From NCBI GenBank assembly GCA_963665405.2, contig CAXXUH010000003.1:62001-126000 (forward strand): a DNA stretch of 64,000 nucleotides. Direction: 5' to 3'. A program made the position numbers and the translations under genes. Each line of letters starts with the position of its first letter. Position 1 is the stretch's first letter. Shown one piece after another: positions 45,650 through 55,300 of this stretch. Below the pieces are notes generated by a model that searched no databases, had not been told where the DNA came from, and worked only from the letters and a program-made list of their open reading frames with translations. The DNA is from G963665405 sp963665405 (GTDB lineage Bacteria > Chloroflexota > Dehalococcoidia > Lucifugimonadales > G963665405).

Positions 45650-47818
45650 TTGAAGCGTCGCACCATGAACCACCCGCTCACGGTAGGGCGAGGGTGGAGT
45701 CATCGGAATCTCTGTCTCTTCCTTGCAGAGACAGCCTTGTTCAGGCAGGGATGCTGTACTCCCTTTGATCGGCATCCTCCGATGGCGAGCGCGGCAACGA
45801 GCGGCAAAGCTGTATGGCTGGGCCAAGCTGGCTTCTCTGGAATGGTCGCCGCACTCTGGGATGCTCTGGCGCCTGAGGACCGGCGTCGGCTTGTCTTCGG
45901 GATGGTCTGGCACCCGAGCACCATTCCGTACCCGATCGATGATGCGAGTCAGCAGCTCATGGTGTTCACTGCGCCTGCTGAGTCGCGCCAGCGCTTTGAT
46001 TCGTGGCCCGTTGTCAATCCTTCGGAGCCGCCGGCGGCGGGCCAGACCGCTGCGGCGGCCCTACGTCTCGAGTCGGATCGCGCCGTCGAACTGGCGTCCC
46101 GTCTGGCTATCGAGCAACCAACGCTAGTCGAGTGGACGCGTCTGGTCGAGGCTGCGGACTTCTGCGCTGAGCTTGATGATCTAGTGGATGAACGGCTCCG
46201 CGGATTCACACACCTGCTCGCCGCTTTGGCGCCCGATCAGGAGCAAGGAGCCGATCTCAAGACTGCTGTCGTCGCCCGGATCTCCCGGGTGACGGCTGCC
46301 GCTGGGTTCGCGCACGTCCGAGGCCTCAGGACGTTCCCCGTGCAGGCTTATCCAAGCGGTCCTGACCTCCCCGAGCTGCTGTCGCGTTGGGCCGTGCGAG
46401 GGATCGCTGACTCAGGTGCGATCGACGATCTCACTGCCGCGGTTGACGCCGCCCGCGGGGCAACCGTTGACGAGTGGTCGCGTACGTTAGCCATAGTCTT
46501 GATGGATGCAGCGTGCCACGACCCCGTATCGACGAAGGCGCGTCTCACCGATCTCGCCGTCCGAGACCAGCAGGAGACTTTTGACTGGCTTGCAGACGCA
46601 TGTACTGATCAAGGTGACCTCGACCTCCACCTCTCGACTTGGGCTCTTTCGTGCACGACCCCCGCGTGGCTATCCGAAACAAGTCTGCGACACGGGTGGC
46701 CGATGACTCACGCTGTCTGTTGCGATATCGCCGATCCAATCCTTGCATGGCGTAACTACGCACAGATCGCGGGGCGCAGCTCAATCAGCGACGACATGCT
46801 CACCTCCCGTGTCGATCCATCTGGGACGGTCAATGCGGCGCTGGCTCTCCCAGACGCGGCGCTGCTCCAGGTGGCTGGGCAGTTGGTCGCGCAAGATCCT
46901 GCGCTCCTCCAGCCTGCTCGGGTCGCCGACCCAACCTGGCGAGCGGTCTGGCTATCTGCCATTGAGGCTGGTGCGGATCCCTGGTCGGTGGCGCCAGCCG
47001 CTGAGGCGGTCCCACAGTTGCTGGGTGCACTCATGGAGGGCGAATCGGTTTCTGACCGTCTTCTCAATGCTGCAGCCGAGAGCGACGGAGCGGACCTGTC
47101 CGGTTACCCGCGACGAGCTAGGGTTTGGGAGTATCTGCCGCTCGGGATACGTGACAGGTTCCTCGAACGCACCGCCCGCGCCCTTGCACTCTCACCGACG
47201 GATCAGTTGGCCTCGCTCGAACCGGACCTTATCGTCGCAATACTGCGTCCAGAAAACTTGGAGGCCATTGCCCTGCTCGGGGTGGACAGAGCCGTTGACG
47301 TACTCGAGCAGCTAGCCGATCACGTTACTTCGGAAACTGTCTTGGCAGTCACAAAGGGTCCAAAGCTGCCAGCAGACTGTTCGAGTCGGCTGGGGCACCT
47401 TGTGGTCTCTCGAGAGCTCAAGGAGGTCGCGAAGAAGCTAGCCCAACGCGCTAAGAACCGTCCCGATCTCCGTCTGGCGGCTACCATAGCTTCAGTGCTC
47501 CTCAGTCTCAGTGATCGAGTGACTTTCATGCTCCGTGTCCGAGGAGTGACTCCCACAGCCGATGAAATCCAGCATCTCGCGCACGAACTCATGGTCAAGC
47601 TGTACATCAGGGGACCGATGGACCGGAGTCTGTGGGCGCGTTCAGGTGGCGACCCGGCCGATCTGTCCGAGGCACCGACGCCGCGTGAACGATGGAGCTT
47701 AGCGGCGGACGCGATCGCTACACGGGCACGTGGGGCACCGGCGCTGTCAGTCATGCTAGACGTCATGATTGAGGACTACGACCGGAAGGATCTCAGGCGA
47801 CTGCGGAGACTCCTTTGA
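45650..47818 (+). CDS. Large GAP1-like (GTPase-associated) protein with C-terminal effector-associated-type domain
   Basis: 722 aa from a TTG at 45650 (AAAGGA 10 bases before); the ATGs at 45665 or 45782 are alternatives, and the first about 45 residues may not be native. Residues 50-130 (GQAGFSGMVAALWDALAPED, RRRLVFGMVWHPSTIPYP) resemble the later part of GAP1 N-terminal domains. The middle (200-630) is all-helical. The last about 85 residues hold the pattern ADEIQHLAHELMVKLYIRGP, MDRSLWARSGGDPADLSEAP, then SLAADAIAT...MLDVMIEDYDRKDL. The same pattern ends the next gene. Such alpha-helical domains are known as effector-associated domains (EADs), which link sensors to effectors in conflict systems by like-like contact. 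The exact EAD subfamily cannot be fixed without a profile search. The stop overlaps the next start. Confidence 0.6.
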   Translation: MKRRTMNHPLTVGRGWSHRNLCLFLAETALFRQGCCTPFDRHPPMASAATSGKAVWLGQAGFSGMVAALWDALAPEDRRRLVFGMVWHPSTIPYPIDDASQQLMVFTAPAESRQRFDSWPVVNPSEPPAAGQTAAAALRLESDRAVELASRLAIEQPTLVEWTRLVEAADFCAELDDLVDERLRGFTHLLAALAPDQEQGADLKTAVVARISRVTAAAGFAHVRGLRTFPVQAYPSGPDLPELLSRWAVRGIADSGAIDDLTAAVDAARGATVDEWSRTLAIVLMDAACHDPVSTKARLTDLAVRDQQETFDWLADACTDQGDLDLHLSTWALSCTTPAWLSETSLRHGWPMTHAVCCDIADPILAWRNYAQIAGRSSISDDMLTSRVDPSGTVNAALALPDAALLQVAGQLVAQDPALLQPARVADPTWRAVWLSAIEAGADPWSVAPAAEAVPQLLGALMEGESVSDRLLNAAAESDGADLSGYPRRARVWEYLPLGIRDRFLERTARALALSPTDQLASLEPDLIVAILRPENLEAIALLGVDRAVDVLEQLADHVTSETVLAVTKGPKLPADCSSRLGHLVVSRELKEVAKKLAQRAKNRPDLRLAATIASVLLSLSDRVTFMLRVRGVTPTADEIQHLAHELMVKLYIRGPMDRSLWARSGGDPADLSEAPTPRERWSLAADAIATRARGAPALSVMLDVMIEDYDRKDLRRLRRLL

Positions 47819-48903
47819 ACGCAGAAACCACTCGTCGCGCGGACGTCCTCATCGTGACGGCGCTCGCGGTGGAGCGTGAATCAGTCCGGCGACATCTGAG
47901 TGATATGCATGTTATGAGGTCGGGAACGACGACTGGGGATGTCGGCGTCTTCGAGAGTGACGGCACCGCTGTGACCGTCGCTGTCATCGAGACGGGAGCG
48001 GGTAACGTTCACGCGTCCACTGCTACATCTGCTGCGCTTCGGGACTTGGGTCCAGAAACCGTGGTAGTCATCGGGATCGCAGGAGGCGTGAAGGACGTCG
48101 GCATCGGCGATGTAGTTGCATCGAGGAAGGTCTACTGGGTCGAGCCAGGGAGAATCGAGGCCGAGCAAACAGAGGGCGGCGCCGGTCGCGTTGTCGCGCG
48201 GCCCCGGCCCGAATTCGGTCCCGTCTCCAACAGGCTCGTCCAGACTGCGAGAGGGGTCGTTGCGAACGGGACGTGGCGGCTGCGCGGGCTTGCGGGAGAC
48301 GCAAAGCGACTCAACGGCGAGCAGGCCCGTGCGCTGGTATCACCACTCGCAATCGTAGAAAAGGTCGTAGCCGATGGGCAATCGACTCTCGCGATCGCGA
48401 TCCGCCGGTCGTTCAGCGATGCCGTCGCACTGGCGATGGAGGATTTTGGCGTGTTGCTTGCCGTCGCCCAACACGAGAGTGCTGCTGCGATCGCCGTCCG
48501 GGGGATCTCCGACCTGCTCGACGACAAGTCCCGTACCGACGAACAGGGTGGGCAAGACCTGGCGGCAGCCAATGCCGCCGCCTTCGCATTCGAGCTGCTG
48601 GCGCTCGATATCCGACTGTCGTCAGAATCGGCGCCGACTGAGGCCAAGCCTACCGAGCTGACAGAAATCGCTGCGACACTCTATCCGACCGGACCATCGG
48701 ACCGCGCCATTTGGCAACGCGGTGGCGGCGATCTTTCCCGGATTTCGCTCGAAGGGGTCGGCCATGCACGCTGGTGGAGCGCCCTTGAGCAATTGGGCCT
48801 GGGTGGCGGTGGCGGGACTATGTCGTTGACGTCACTCGTCGAGGTGATGGTAGGCGACTTCCCCAACCACGAGGAGCTAATGCGACTCGCGAGGCGGATT
48901 TAG
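47815..48903 (+). CDS. Nucleoside phosphorylase/nucleosidase-like effector with C-terminal effector-associated-type domain
   Basis: 362 aa, TTG start overlapping the previous TGA (TTGA), so the two are translationally coupled. Residues 1-250 are a PNP/MTAN-like fold: ADVLIVTALAVERESVRRHL, VIETGAGNVHASTATSAALR, VVVIGIAGGVKDVGIGDVVA (the TG-x-G and G-I-A-G-G...GDV motifs), ALAMEDFG (ME motif) and AAIAVRGISDLLDDKS (IRGISD with catalytic Asp). After a linker the tail carries LYPTGPSDRAIWQRGGGDLS, GHARWWSALEQLGLGGGGG and EVMVGDFPNHEELMRLARRI. This is the same domain as in the partner protein. In the known logic of EAD systems the enzyme would cleave nucleosides or a nucleotide cofactor when triggered. 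Substrate unproven. Confidence 0.8.
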   Translation: MNAETTRRADVLIVTALAVERESVRRHLSDMHVMRSGTTTGDVGVFESDGTAVTVAVIETGAGNVHASTATSAALRDLGPETVVVIGIAGGVKDVGIGDVVASRKVYWVEPGRIEAEQTEGGAGRVVARPRPEFGPVSNRLVQTARGVVANGTWRLRGLAGDAKRLNGEQARALVSPLAIVEKVVADGQSTLAIAIRRSFSDAVALAMEDFGVLLAVAQHESAAAIAVRGISDLLDDKSRTDEQGGQDLAAANAAAFAFELLALDIRLSSESAPTEAKPTELTEIAATLYPTGPSDRAIWQRGGGDLSRISLEGVGHARWWSALEQLGLGGGGGTMSLTSLVEVMVGDFPNHEELMRLARRI

Positions 48904-49253
48904 CGTCTCAGTCTTGATATCTGAACGCACATCCGGCTGTGGCGGCGATGCGGGCGCTGAGTTCGCCGATTACCTCAAGCAGCGCCAGCAGCGCCGCCTG
49001 CAGTTCCTCAGGGACGTGGGCGCCCTGTCCGCGATCGTGTCGCGGATCCTGCCAATGCCCATCTCGTCGAGTGCTCCCGGTTCGTTCAACGCCGAGACGA
49101 ACCCCAAAACCGCTTTCCGCTCGCGCCCCATTGCTGTCCAGCCAGCTGAAGATTAACTCTCTCGTAACAACTCTTCCAGGATGGCAGTCGTTCTTAAGGC
49201 TCCACACTTGACCGCTAAGGAACTGTGCCATCGAGCGAAGTTCGCAAATTCAC
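48904..49253. other. Intergenic region after the cassette
   Basis: 350 bases. A minus-strand frame (ending in a helical PEELQAALLALLEVIGELSA stretch) might be the tail of a lost gene, but I see no start or supporting context. No clear terminator. Confidence 0.4.
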
Positions 49254-50004
49254 TCAGACGGAACGCTCGTCGCGAGCGCCCTCAGCAGCCCCCACCAGGA
49301 TAGCGCGCACCGGCAGGTTGGCCCCCGCATGAGGGTCGCGCACCACCGTTGCCAATCTGCGACCTGTCTGCTGAGAGATACGACGTTCGATCTCTGCCAA
49401 TAGTTCGTCGTCCAGGCCAACGGCATTGCGTAGAAGCGACACAAACACGGCTGCCAGGTAATCAGACGTGTCAGGATTCACAATGGCATCTCGGACTCTG
49501 CCGACTGCAATGTCATCACGGCGCAATCGGTAAGAGACGTGCCGTGCGAATATCCGATCAAAGTAAGGAATACCAATCTTGCGGAGGCGGTCGTGGTGCC
49601 GTTGAATCTGCGCAACGATCTCGTCGCTTGAGGCAACTGAGTAGGCCAAGGCAAAGTAAGTTCGAGGGTTGATACGATGGGTTGATACGATGGGTTGAGC
49701 GGTGTCCGCTGGATGCCATAAACTGAGAATGGACCCGCCAAGCGTCCTGCACCAAATGATGATCTGGAAATAGTGCGGCCAGCGATTCGATCGCTGGTCC
49801 CTCGTAGCTTCCCCGTGCAGCCTGTTCTAGCGCTTCCTGCAGTTGTTCGGGCTGTAGGCCGATCCGTTCGGGCTGGTCCAACAAATATCTGACCGGCTCG
49901 TCGTAGGAGTGGCGGCTATCGCGCATGAGGGATATCAGAGTCTCCGAGATCTCTGCAGACCCTCTGCCTCTCCTGCTGACGGTCCACTGGAAGATGCCGC
50001 TTAG
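49254..50004 (-). pseudogene. 3' part of an unknown gene, broken by a 13-bp duplication and cut by IS1380
   Basis: The frame is open leftward from the IS1380 end at 50004 (GIFQWTVSRRGRGSAEISET, SYDEPVRYLLDQPERIGLQP). It is interrupted at 49669-49694 by two tandem copies of TTGATACGATGGG. Removing one restores THRINPRTYFALAYSVASSD and the continuation DEIVAQIQRHHDRLRKIGIP to the stop at 49254. All-helical, so it may be the C-terminal repeat region of a large protein. Its closeness to the conflict cassette is suggestive only. Confidence 0.65.
49669..49694. repeat. 13-bp tandem duplication causing a frameshift
   Basis: TTGATACGATGGG occurs twice in direct succession (49669-49681, 49682-49694). 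Thirteen is not a multiple of three, and one copy fewer gives an open frame. Confidence 0.9.
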
Positions 50005-50368
50005 CCCGAATCCACCGAAGGACGGCCTTGGGGACAGCCCATGAAGAAGCTAGAGGGTGCTCCTCTGAATCTGGGATAATGGTTTTGGAACAGAAACCCG
50101 CGCGGAAACAAGGAGCACCCAATAGATGCTGCCACAGAACAAACCCGACCGTATCCGCATCCTCTTTGACGACCATCGCCTGGTGGCCAATGCCGGCCTG
50201 CTCGTGCCGGCCACCCTCGCCCGGCACCTGGGCCTGCGAGAACTCGTCGACCATCACCTTGACCTCGGCGGCGCGCCGGGACGGGCGAACACGGGGGACA
50301 AGATGCTGACGCTGGTCGCTTCCGCGCTGGCTGGCGGCGACTGCATCGACGACGCCGATGCGCTGCGC
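50005..50368. mobile_element. IS1380-type element, copy d, right-end fragment fused to IS1182
   Basis: In reverse orientation to copies b and c: end CCCGAATCCACCGAAGGACG at 50005 (CTTAG before it), transposase start MLPQNKPDRIRILFDDHRLV at 50126, then about 80 codons to DDADALR. At about 50368 it passes into the IS1182 copy through a shared GCGCTGCGC. The rest of the element is absent. Confidence 0.88.
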
Positions 50369-52278
50369 CTGGCCGAGGGAGGGGAGGATGTTCCGAATAC
50401 GAGACCCGCAAGAGAGCCTCCGGCAGTCCCGGTTCCTGGTGACGCCGAAGAAGGCTAAGCGCCTGGAGAGAAGTTGGGCCGAGGTTTTCCGAAACGAGGC
50501 GCTCCCCCTGATTGACGAGGAGCGCTTTGCTCCCATGTACTGCGTGGACAACGGCCGTCCCAACCGGGCGGTGCAGACCGTCCTCGGGGTCCACCTGCTC
50601 AAAGAGATGTTCAACCTCACCGACGATGAAGCTCTGGAACAACTAGAGTTCAACCTGCTCTGGCACCACGCCCTGCGGCTAGACATCGAGGAGACCCACC
50701 TGCCCCAGAAGACCCTCCACAACTTCCGAGTTCGCCTGATGCAGCACGACGGTGGCCGGCTGGCTTTCCAGGAGACCACGGACCGGATCATCCAGGCGCT
50801 GGGCATACGCACCGGAAAGCAACGGCTGGACTCCACCCACATCATGAGCAACATCGCCACACTCACCCGGCTGGGCCTGTTCTGTGAGACGATGCGGTTG
50901 TTCCTGCGGGCCTTGCGCTGGGAGCACCCAGAGCTTCGCCCCGGGGTTCCGGAGGGCCTCCTAGGGCGCTATTTGAAGGAAGAAGACGAGGCGACCCACT
51001 ACGAGGACGCCCGCACGGGGGAGGGTCGGCGACGCCTTTCGGTCTGTGCCCGGGACCTCTACCGGCTGGTGGACCGGTTCCATGGCACGACTGCTGCCCA
51101 GCTGGAGGAGTACCGGCTGCTGGAGCGGCTGCTGCGGGAGCAGTGCCATGTGGGCAAACACCGGGACGGGCGCCCCAGGGGCGATGACGACGATGCTGGG
51201 GAATGCAAGGTGCCCGTGGCCTTGAAGGACCCGAAGCAGGTGTCCGCCGACTCGCTGCAATCGCCCCACGACCCGGATGTGACCTACAGCGGCCACAAGG
51301 GGAAGGGGTACGAGGTGCAGGTGGCGGAGACCTGCCACGAGGAGAACGCCACCCAGCTCATCACCCACGTGGAGGTGACCCCCTCGAGTGGGAGCGACAC
51401 CGACGTGAGCGTGCCGGTCGTTGACGGGCTCGCGGAGCGGAAGGTCCGACCGGACGAGCTCTTCGCCGACACGGCGTATGGGTCGGGCCGCAATGCCTTC
51501 GAAGCCTCGCGCCGGGGAACGGAACTGGTGAGCCCGGTGGCGGGGTCGGCGCCGGGGAACTCGCACGAAGGAGAGGGTGACGGACCACCGCCGCTCACCG
51601 CCGCGGACTTTCAGATCGACGTCACAGGGGAGCAGGCCACGGTGTGCCCCGCCGGCCACCCGTCCATCGAGGAGTACGAGCTAAAGGATGCGCCGGAGCG
51701 GGTAGAGGTCCACTTTGCCGGGACAACATGCGAGCCCTGCCCCTTGCGATCCCGTTGCCCAGTGAAGCTGGACCGGCGTGCGGGGGCCTACGTCCTCAAG
51801 GCGGACCTGGTGAAGGTGAACATCGAGCGGCGCCGGAGGGCCGAGGCCACCGAGGAGTGGCGCAAGCGGTATGACATAAGGGCTGGTATCGAGGGAACGA
51901 ACTCCGAGCTGAAGCGCGCCCACGGGCTTGGGCGCTTGCGGGTGCGAGGGGGCCGTCGGGTGCGGCTTGCCGTCTACCTGAAGGCGTAGGCGTGCAACTT
52001 CAAGCGGATGGTCCATGCACGCCTGGTGGAGATGGAGAACACGGCTCAGCGGGCGGTCGGGACGGTACCTGCGGTCGCGGCCGCATGAGGGCGCCGCTCC
52101 ACAACTTCCACCGGGTGCCCTGAGCCACGGAAGGGGTACCGCAACGGGATCACGCTTGTCCTGAGCGCAGCAGATAGGGCGGTGAGGCCAGCAGCCGGCA
52201 TCCCGTGGCCTCCTCCCTTCCTGGCCACCTTCGCACGCCAGGGCTCATCTCAAACAGGCCTTGTTACGAGGGAATCAA
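50360..52278. mobile_element. IS1182-type element, copy 2
   Basis: Nearly identical to 36144-38051. The left end lies in the fused IS1380; the right end GAATCAA at 52278 abuts the promoter of the cadherin-like gene. A short block differs near 52215-52230. Confidence 0.75.
50388..51989 (+). pseudogene. IS1182-family transposase with a premature stop
   Basis: Starts at the same ATG as copy 1. Codon 534 is TAG (51987-51989, CTGAAGGCGTAG) where copy 1 has TTG; the last 33 residues (ACNFKRMVHARLVEMENTAQ...) are lost. Otherwise only a few substitutions (Asp to Gly in RPRGDDDD). All DDE-region motifs precede the stop, so partial function is not excluded. Confidence 0.85.
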
Positions 52279-52281
52279 GCC

Positions 52282-52310
52282 TTGACACAACCTATGTGGA
52301 ATGCTAGTAT
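52282..52310 (+). promoter_or_regulatory. Strong promoter of the cadherin-like gene
   Basis: TTGACA (52282-52287), 17-base spacer, TAGTAT (52305-52310), 58 bases before the start. The -35 box begins four bases outside the IS1182 end. Confidence 0.75.
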
Positions 52311-52367
52311 CTTGCGCGGTGTCCACACAGGGATTGGAAGATTTGCGTCGGCCATGGGAGGAATTGT

Positions 52368-55300
52368 ATGTTGGACCGTCCGTCCATCGCAGTAAAGAAA
52401 TCGGTAGTTATGCGCGTCGGTGCCTTGTTGGCAATGATGGCGATATTGGTGCTATCCAATCCTGCACCGAATGGAGTCTTTGCGCACGACGGGGTAATGG
52501 ACCCTGATCACATTAACCACATCCACTACGCCGAGAACGGCACGGATGCGGTGCGGGACTTCGATTCGACAGACCCCGAGGGGTCCGCGATCGAGTGGAA
52601 CGTGAGGGGAGTCGACGCCGCCGACTTCGAAATCAGCAGCGCCGGCGTGCTCACCTTCATGGAGTCGCCAGACTACGAGAACCCGACGGACCGGGGCCTC
52701 AACCTGAACCCTGCTCTCGCTGACACTGGTGCCACTGACGAGTTCAGCGGGGATCTGCGAATTCGCTCCCATCGACAACAACTACCAGATAACGGTGAGC
52801 GCCACCGAGATGAGGGCCGGGGCAAACGCCCCCCTTCCAGCCAAGAGGACCGACATCGCCCTCACGGTGATCGTCGGAAACGCGGATGATCCCGGTGAGC
52901 TGACCCTGCAGTGGCTGCAGCCCGAGGTTGGCACCGCGATAACGGCTACCCTGACCGACCCGGACGGCGACACCGCGGGGTCGGAAGCGTGGACGTGGTA
53001 CATCTCCAAGGCTGCCGACCCCGTGGTTGGCAATCCGTTCCATTGGACCGATATAACAACAGATGCAAACGAAAACTCCTATACCCCCGAGGCGGCAGAT
53101 GAAGGCAAGTACCTGTGGGTCCATGTTGAATATACGGATCCGCAAAGCGGCGACCTCAAGACCGCGGATGCGAAATCTGATAACCCGGTGCGGGCCGCGG
53201 TGTCCGCTAATGCGAACGCCTCCCCCGACTTCGAAGATAACACGGACAACAGGACGGTGCCCGAGAGCACGGCCGTGGGCGCCCCCGTGGGCGCCCCGGT
53301 TACGGCCACCGATACGGACAACGACATACTGACCTACGAGCTGATCGCAGACGCCAGCCCCAACGATCGCGATGATGAGTTCTTCGACATTAAAAAGGCG
53401 ACGGGACAGATCACGGTTGCGCAAGAACTGGACTACGACGCGGTCGGGGACCGGACAGCCGGAGCCACGGCTAGCGAGTACAAGGTAATCGTCAGGGCCA
53501 CGGACCCCTCCGGCGAGGCCGACAATATCACGGTTACCATCACGGCCGAAAACGTGAACGAAGACCCGATAGTGACCGGACGGGCGGAGATCAGCGTCCC
53601 TGAGTTGACCGAGGGGGCCTACGTGAGCCTTCCCGATGCTCCCGATGTGCAACCCCAAAACGACGGGAGCCGGACCTATAGTGAAAACGAGTACGTGTTC
53701 GAAGAGCCGGACTACCTCGACTCCATTGCCGATTGGCAGCTGGAGGGAGACGACGCGGCGGCCTTCGATCTCAGCGGAGGGTTTGAGCCGCGCTATATCC
53801 AGTTCAAAGAGGCGCCCGACTTCGAGAATCCGACCGACGCGAATAATGACAACGTCTATGAGGTGACCCTCGTAGCCACGGACACCGGTCCCTTGGGGGC
53901 CGTTGCCGGCATCGGCAAGGTAAACGTGTGGCTGATCGTCACCAACGTCGACGAAGCGGGGAAGGTGGTGTTTACGGAAGGGGAGACGGCTTACCTCAAC
54001 GAGATGCTCGTTGCGGAGGTGCAGGACCCCGATGACAAGGGCGGCGACCTGGGTGAGCCCTATCAGGGCGTCCACATCGTCACCTGGCAGTGGTCCAAGG
54101 CACTGATACTGATGCGGCGGATACAACATTTGTCCCCATATCGTCGGCGAGACGACAAACAGGTACACGCCCACGGAAGATGACAGGGGCGACTACCTGC
54201 GGGTAACGGCAACATACACGGACCCGCACAGCGCCGAAGACGATCCGACGTCGATGCAGGACGAACGCATTACCGCCATCGCCTCGCTGAGGACCGTGAT
54301 GGCGACAACGGAAACGTGGTGAGGTTGGCGCCCGGCCCGGCAAGCGTGCCCACCTTTGATGAGACGGGCACCGTGACGAGAGAGGTGGCCGAGAACACCG
54401 CGCCCGGCGGGAACGTCGGCGCCCCGGTGGCGGCCATGGGGCACGGAACTCTGGTTTACTCACTGGAGGGGTCCGACGCAAAGTACTTTGACATCGGTAA
54501 CGAAACGGATGACAAGGGTCAGATCACTGTCGGCGGCGCCGACGGTAAGAGTTCTACCGACCCAGAGTTGGACTACGACGACCCCATGAAAAAGCAGAGG
54601 TTCAGCGTCACCGTTAAGGTCGAGGTCATGGGCGGCGACGCAAGCCAGAATGCCGAAGTCGACGTGGTCATCATAGTCACCGACGTCGACGAGATCCCCC
54701 ACGATCACGATCACGGATGAGGACGGCGACGTAGTGACCCCAATGGTTGCGTGATGCTACCCCGAGATCAAAGACGACGCGCCGAATACGGCGGCCGTAG
54801 CCACCTACGTCGGGACCGACCCCGAGGGGGACACGATTAGCTGGGACCTGAGAGGCGCCGACGCGGCCCTCTTTACCATCGACGGCGGCGTGCTCCAGTT
54901 CGTGAGCTCGCCCGACTACGAGAACCCGAAGGACGTGGTCGGCACAACACGGCCACACCGGTGCCGATGCCGACGACAACACGTATAGCGTAGTCATTAG
55001 GGCCATCGCCAGCAGGGCCTCCGGCGATACCGGCCCAGCTGAAACCGTGGATACGCCAGTCACCGTCACCGTCACCGACGTGGACGAGGACGGGGAGGTG
55101 GTCATTTCATGGCTGCAGCCCGAGGTTCATGATGCAAACAATGGCGATACCGATACCGTGATAATGGCCAGCCTGACCGACCCGGACGGAGGCGTACCAC
55201 AGCCATAACTGACCCACGTGGGCGTGGGAAGTCTCCGAAGTTCGTTCAGGTTGACCTTGAGACAACGACGCCCATTGGGGGACTGCGCCTGGAGGCGGAG

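Noticed and set aside
45437..45913. 158-codon minus-strand frame over the kinase/GAP1 junction
   Set aside because: It crosses a junction and overlaps the GAP1-like gene; no start signal or recognised domain.
48908..49231. 107-codon minus-strand frame
   Set aside because: Only the last third looks helical; no ribosome site or family, so left as intergenic.
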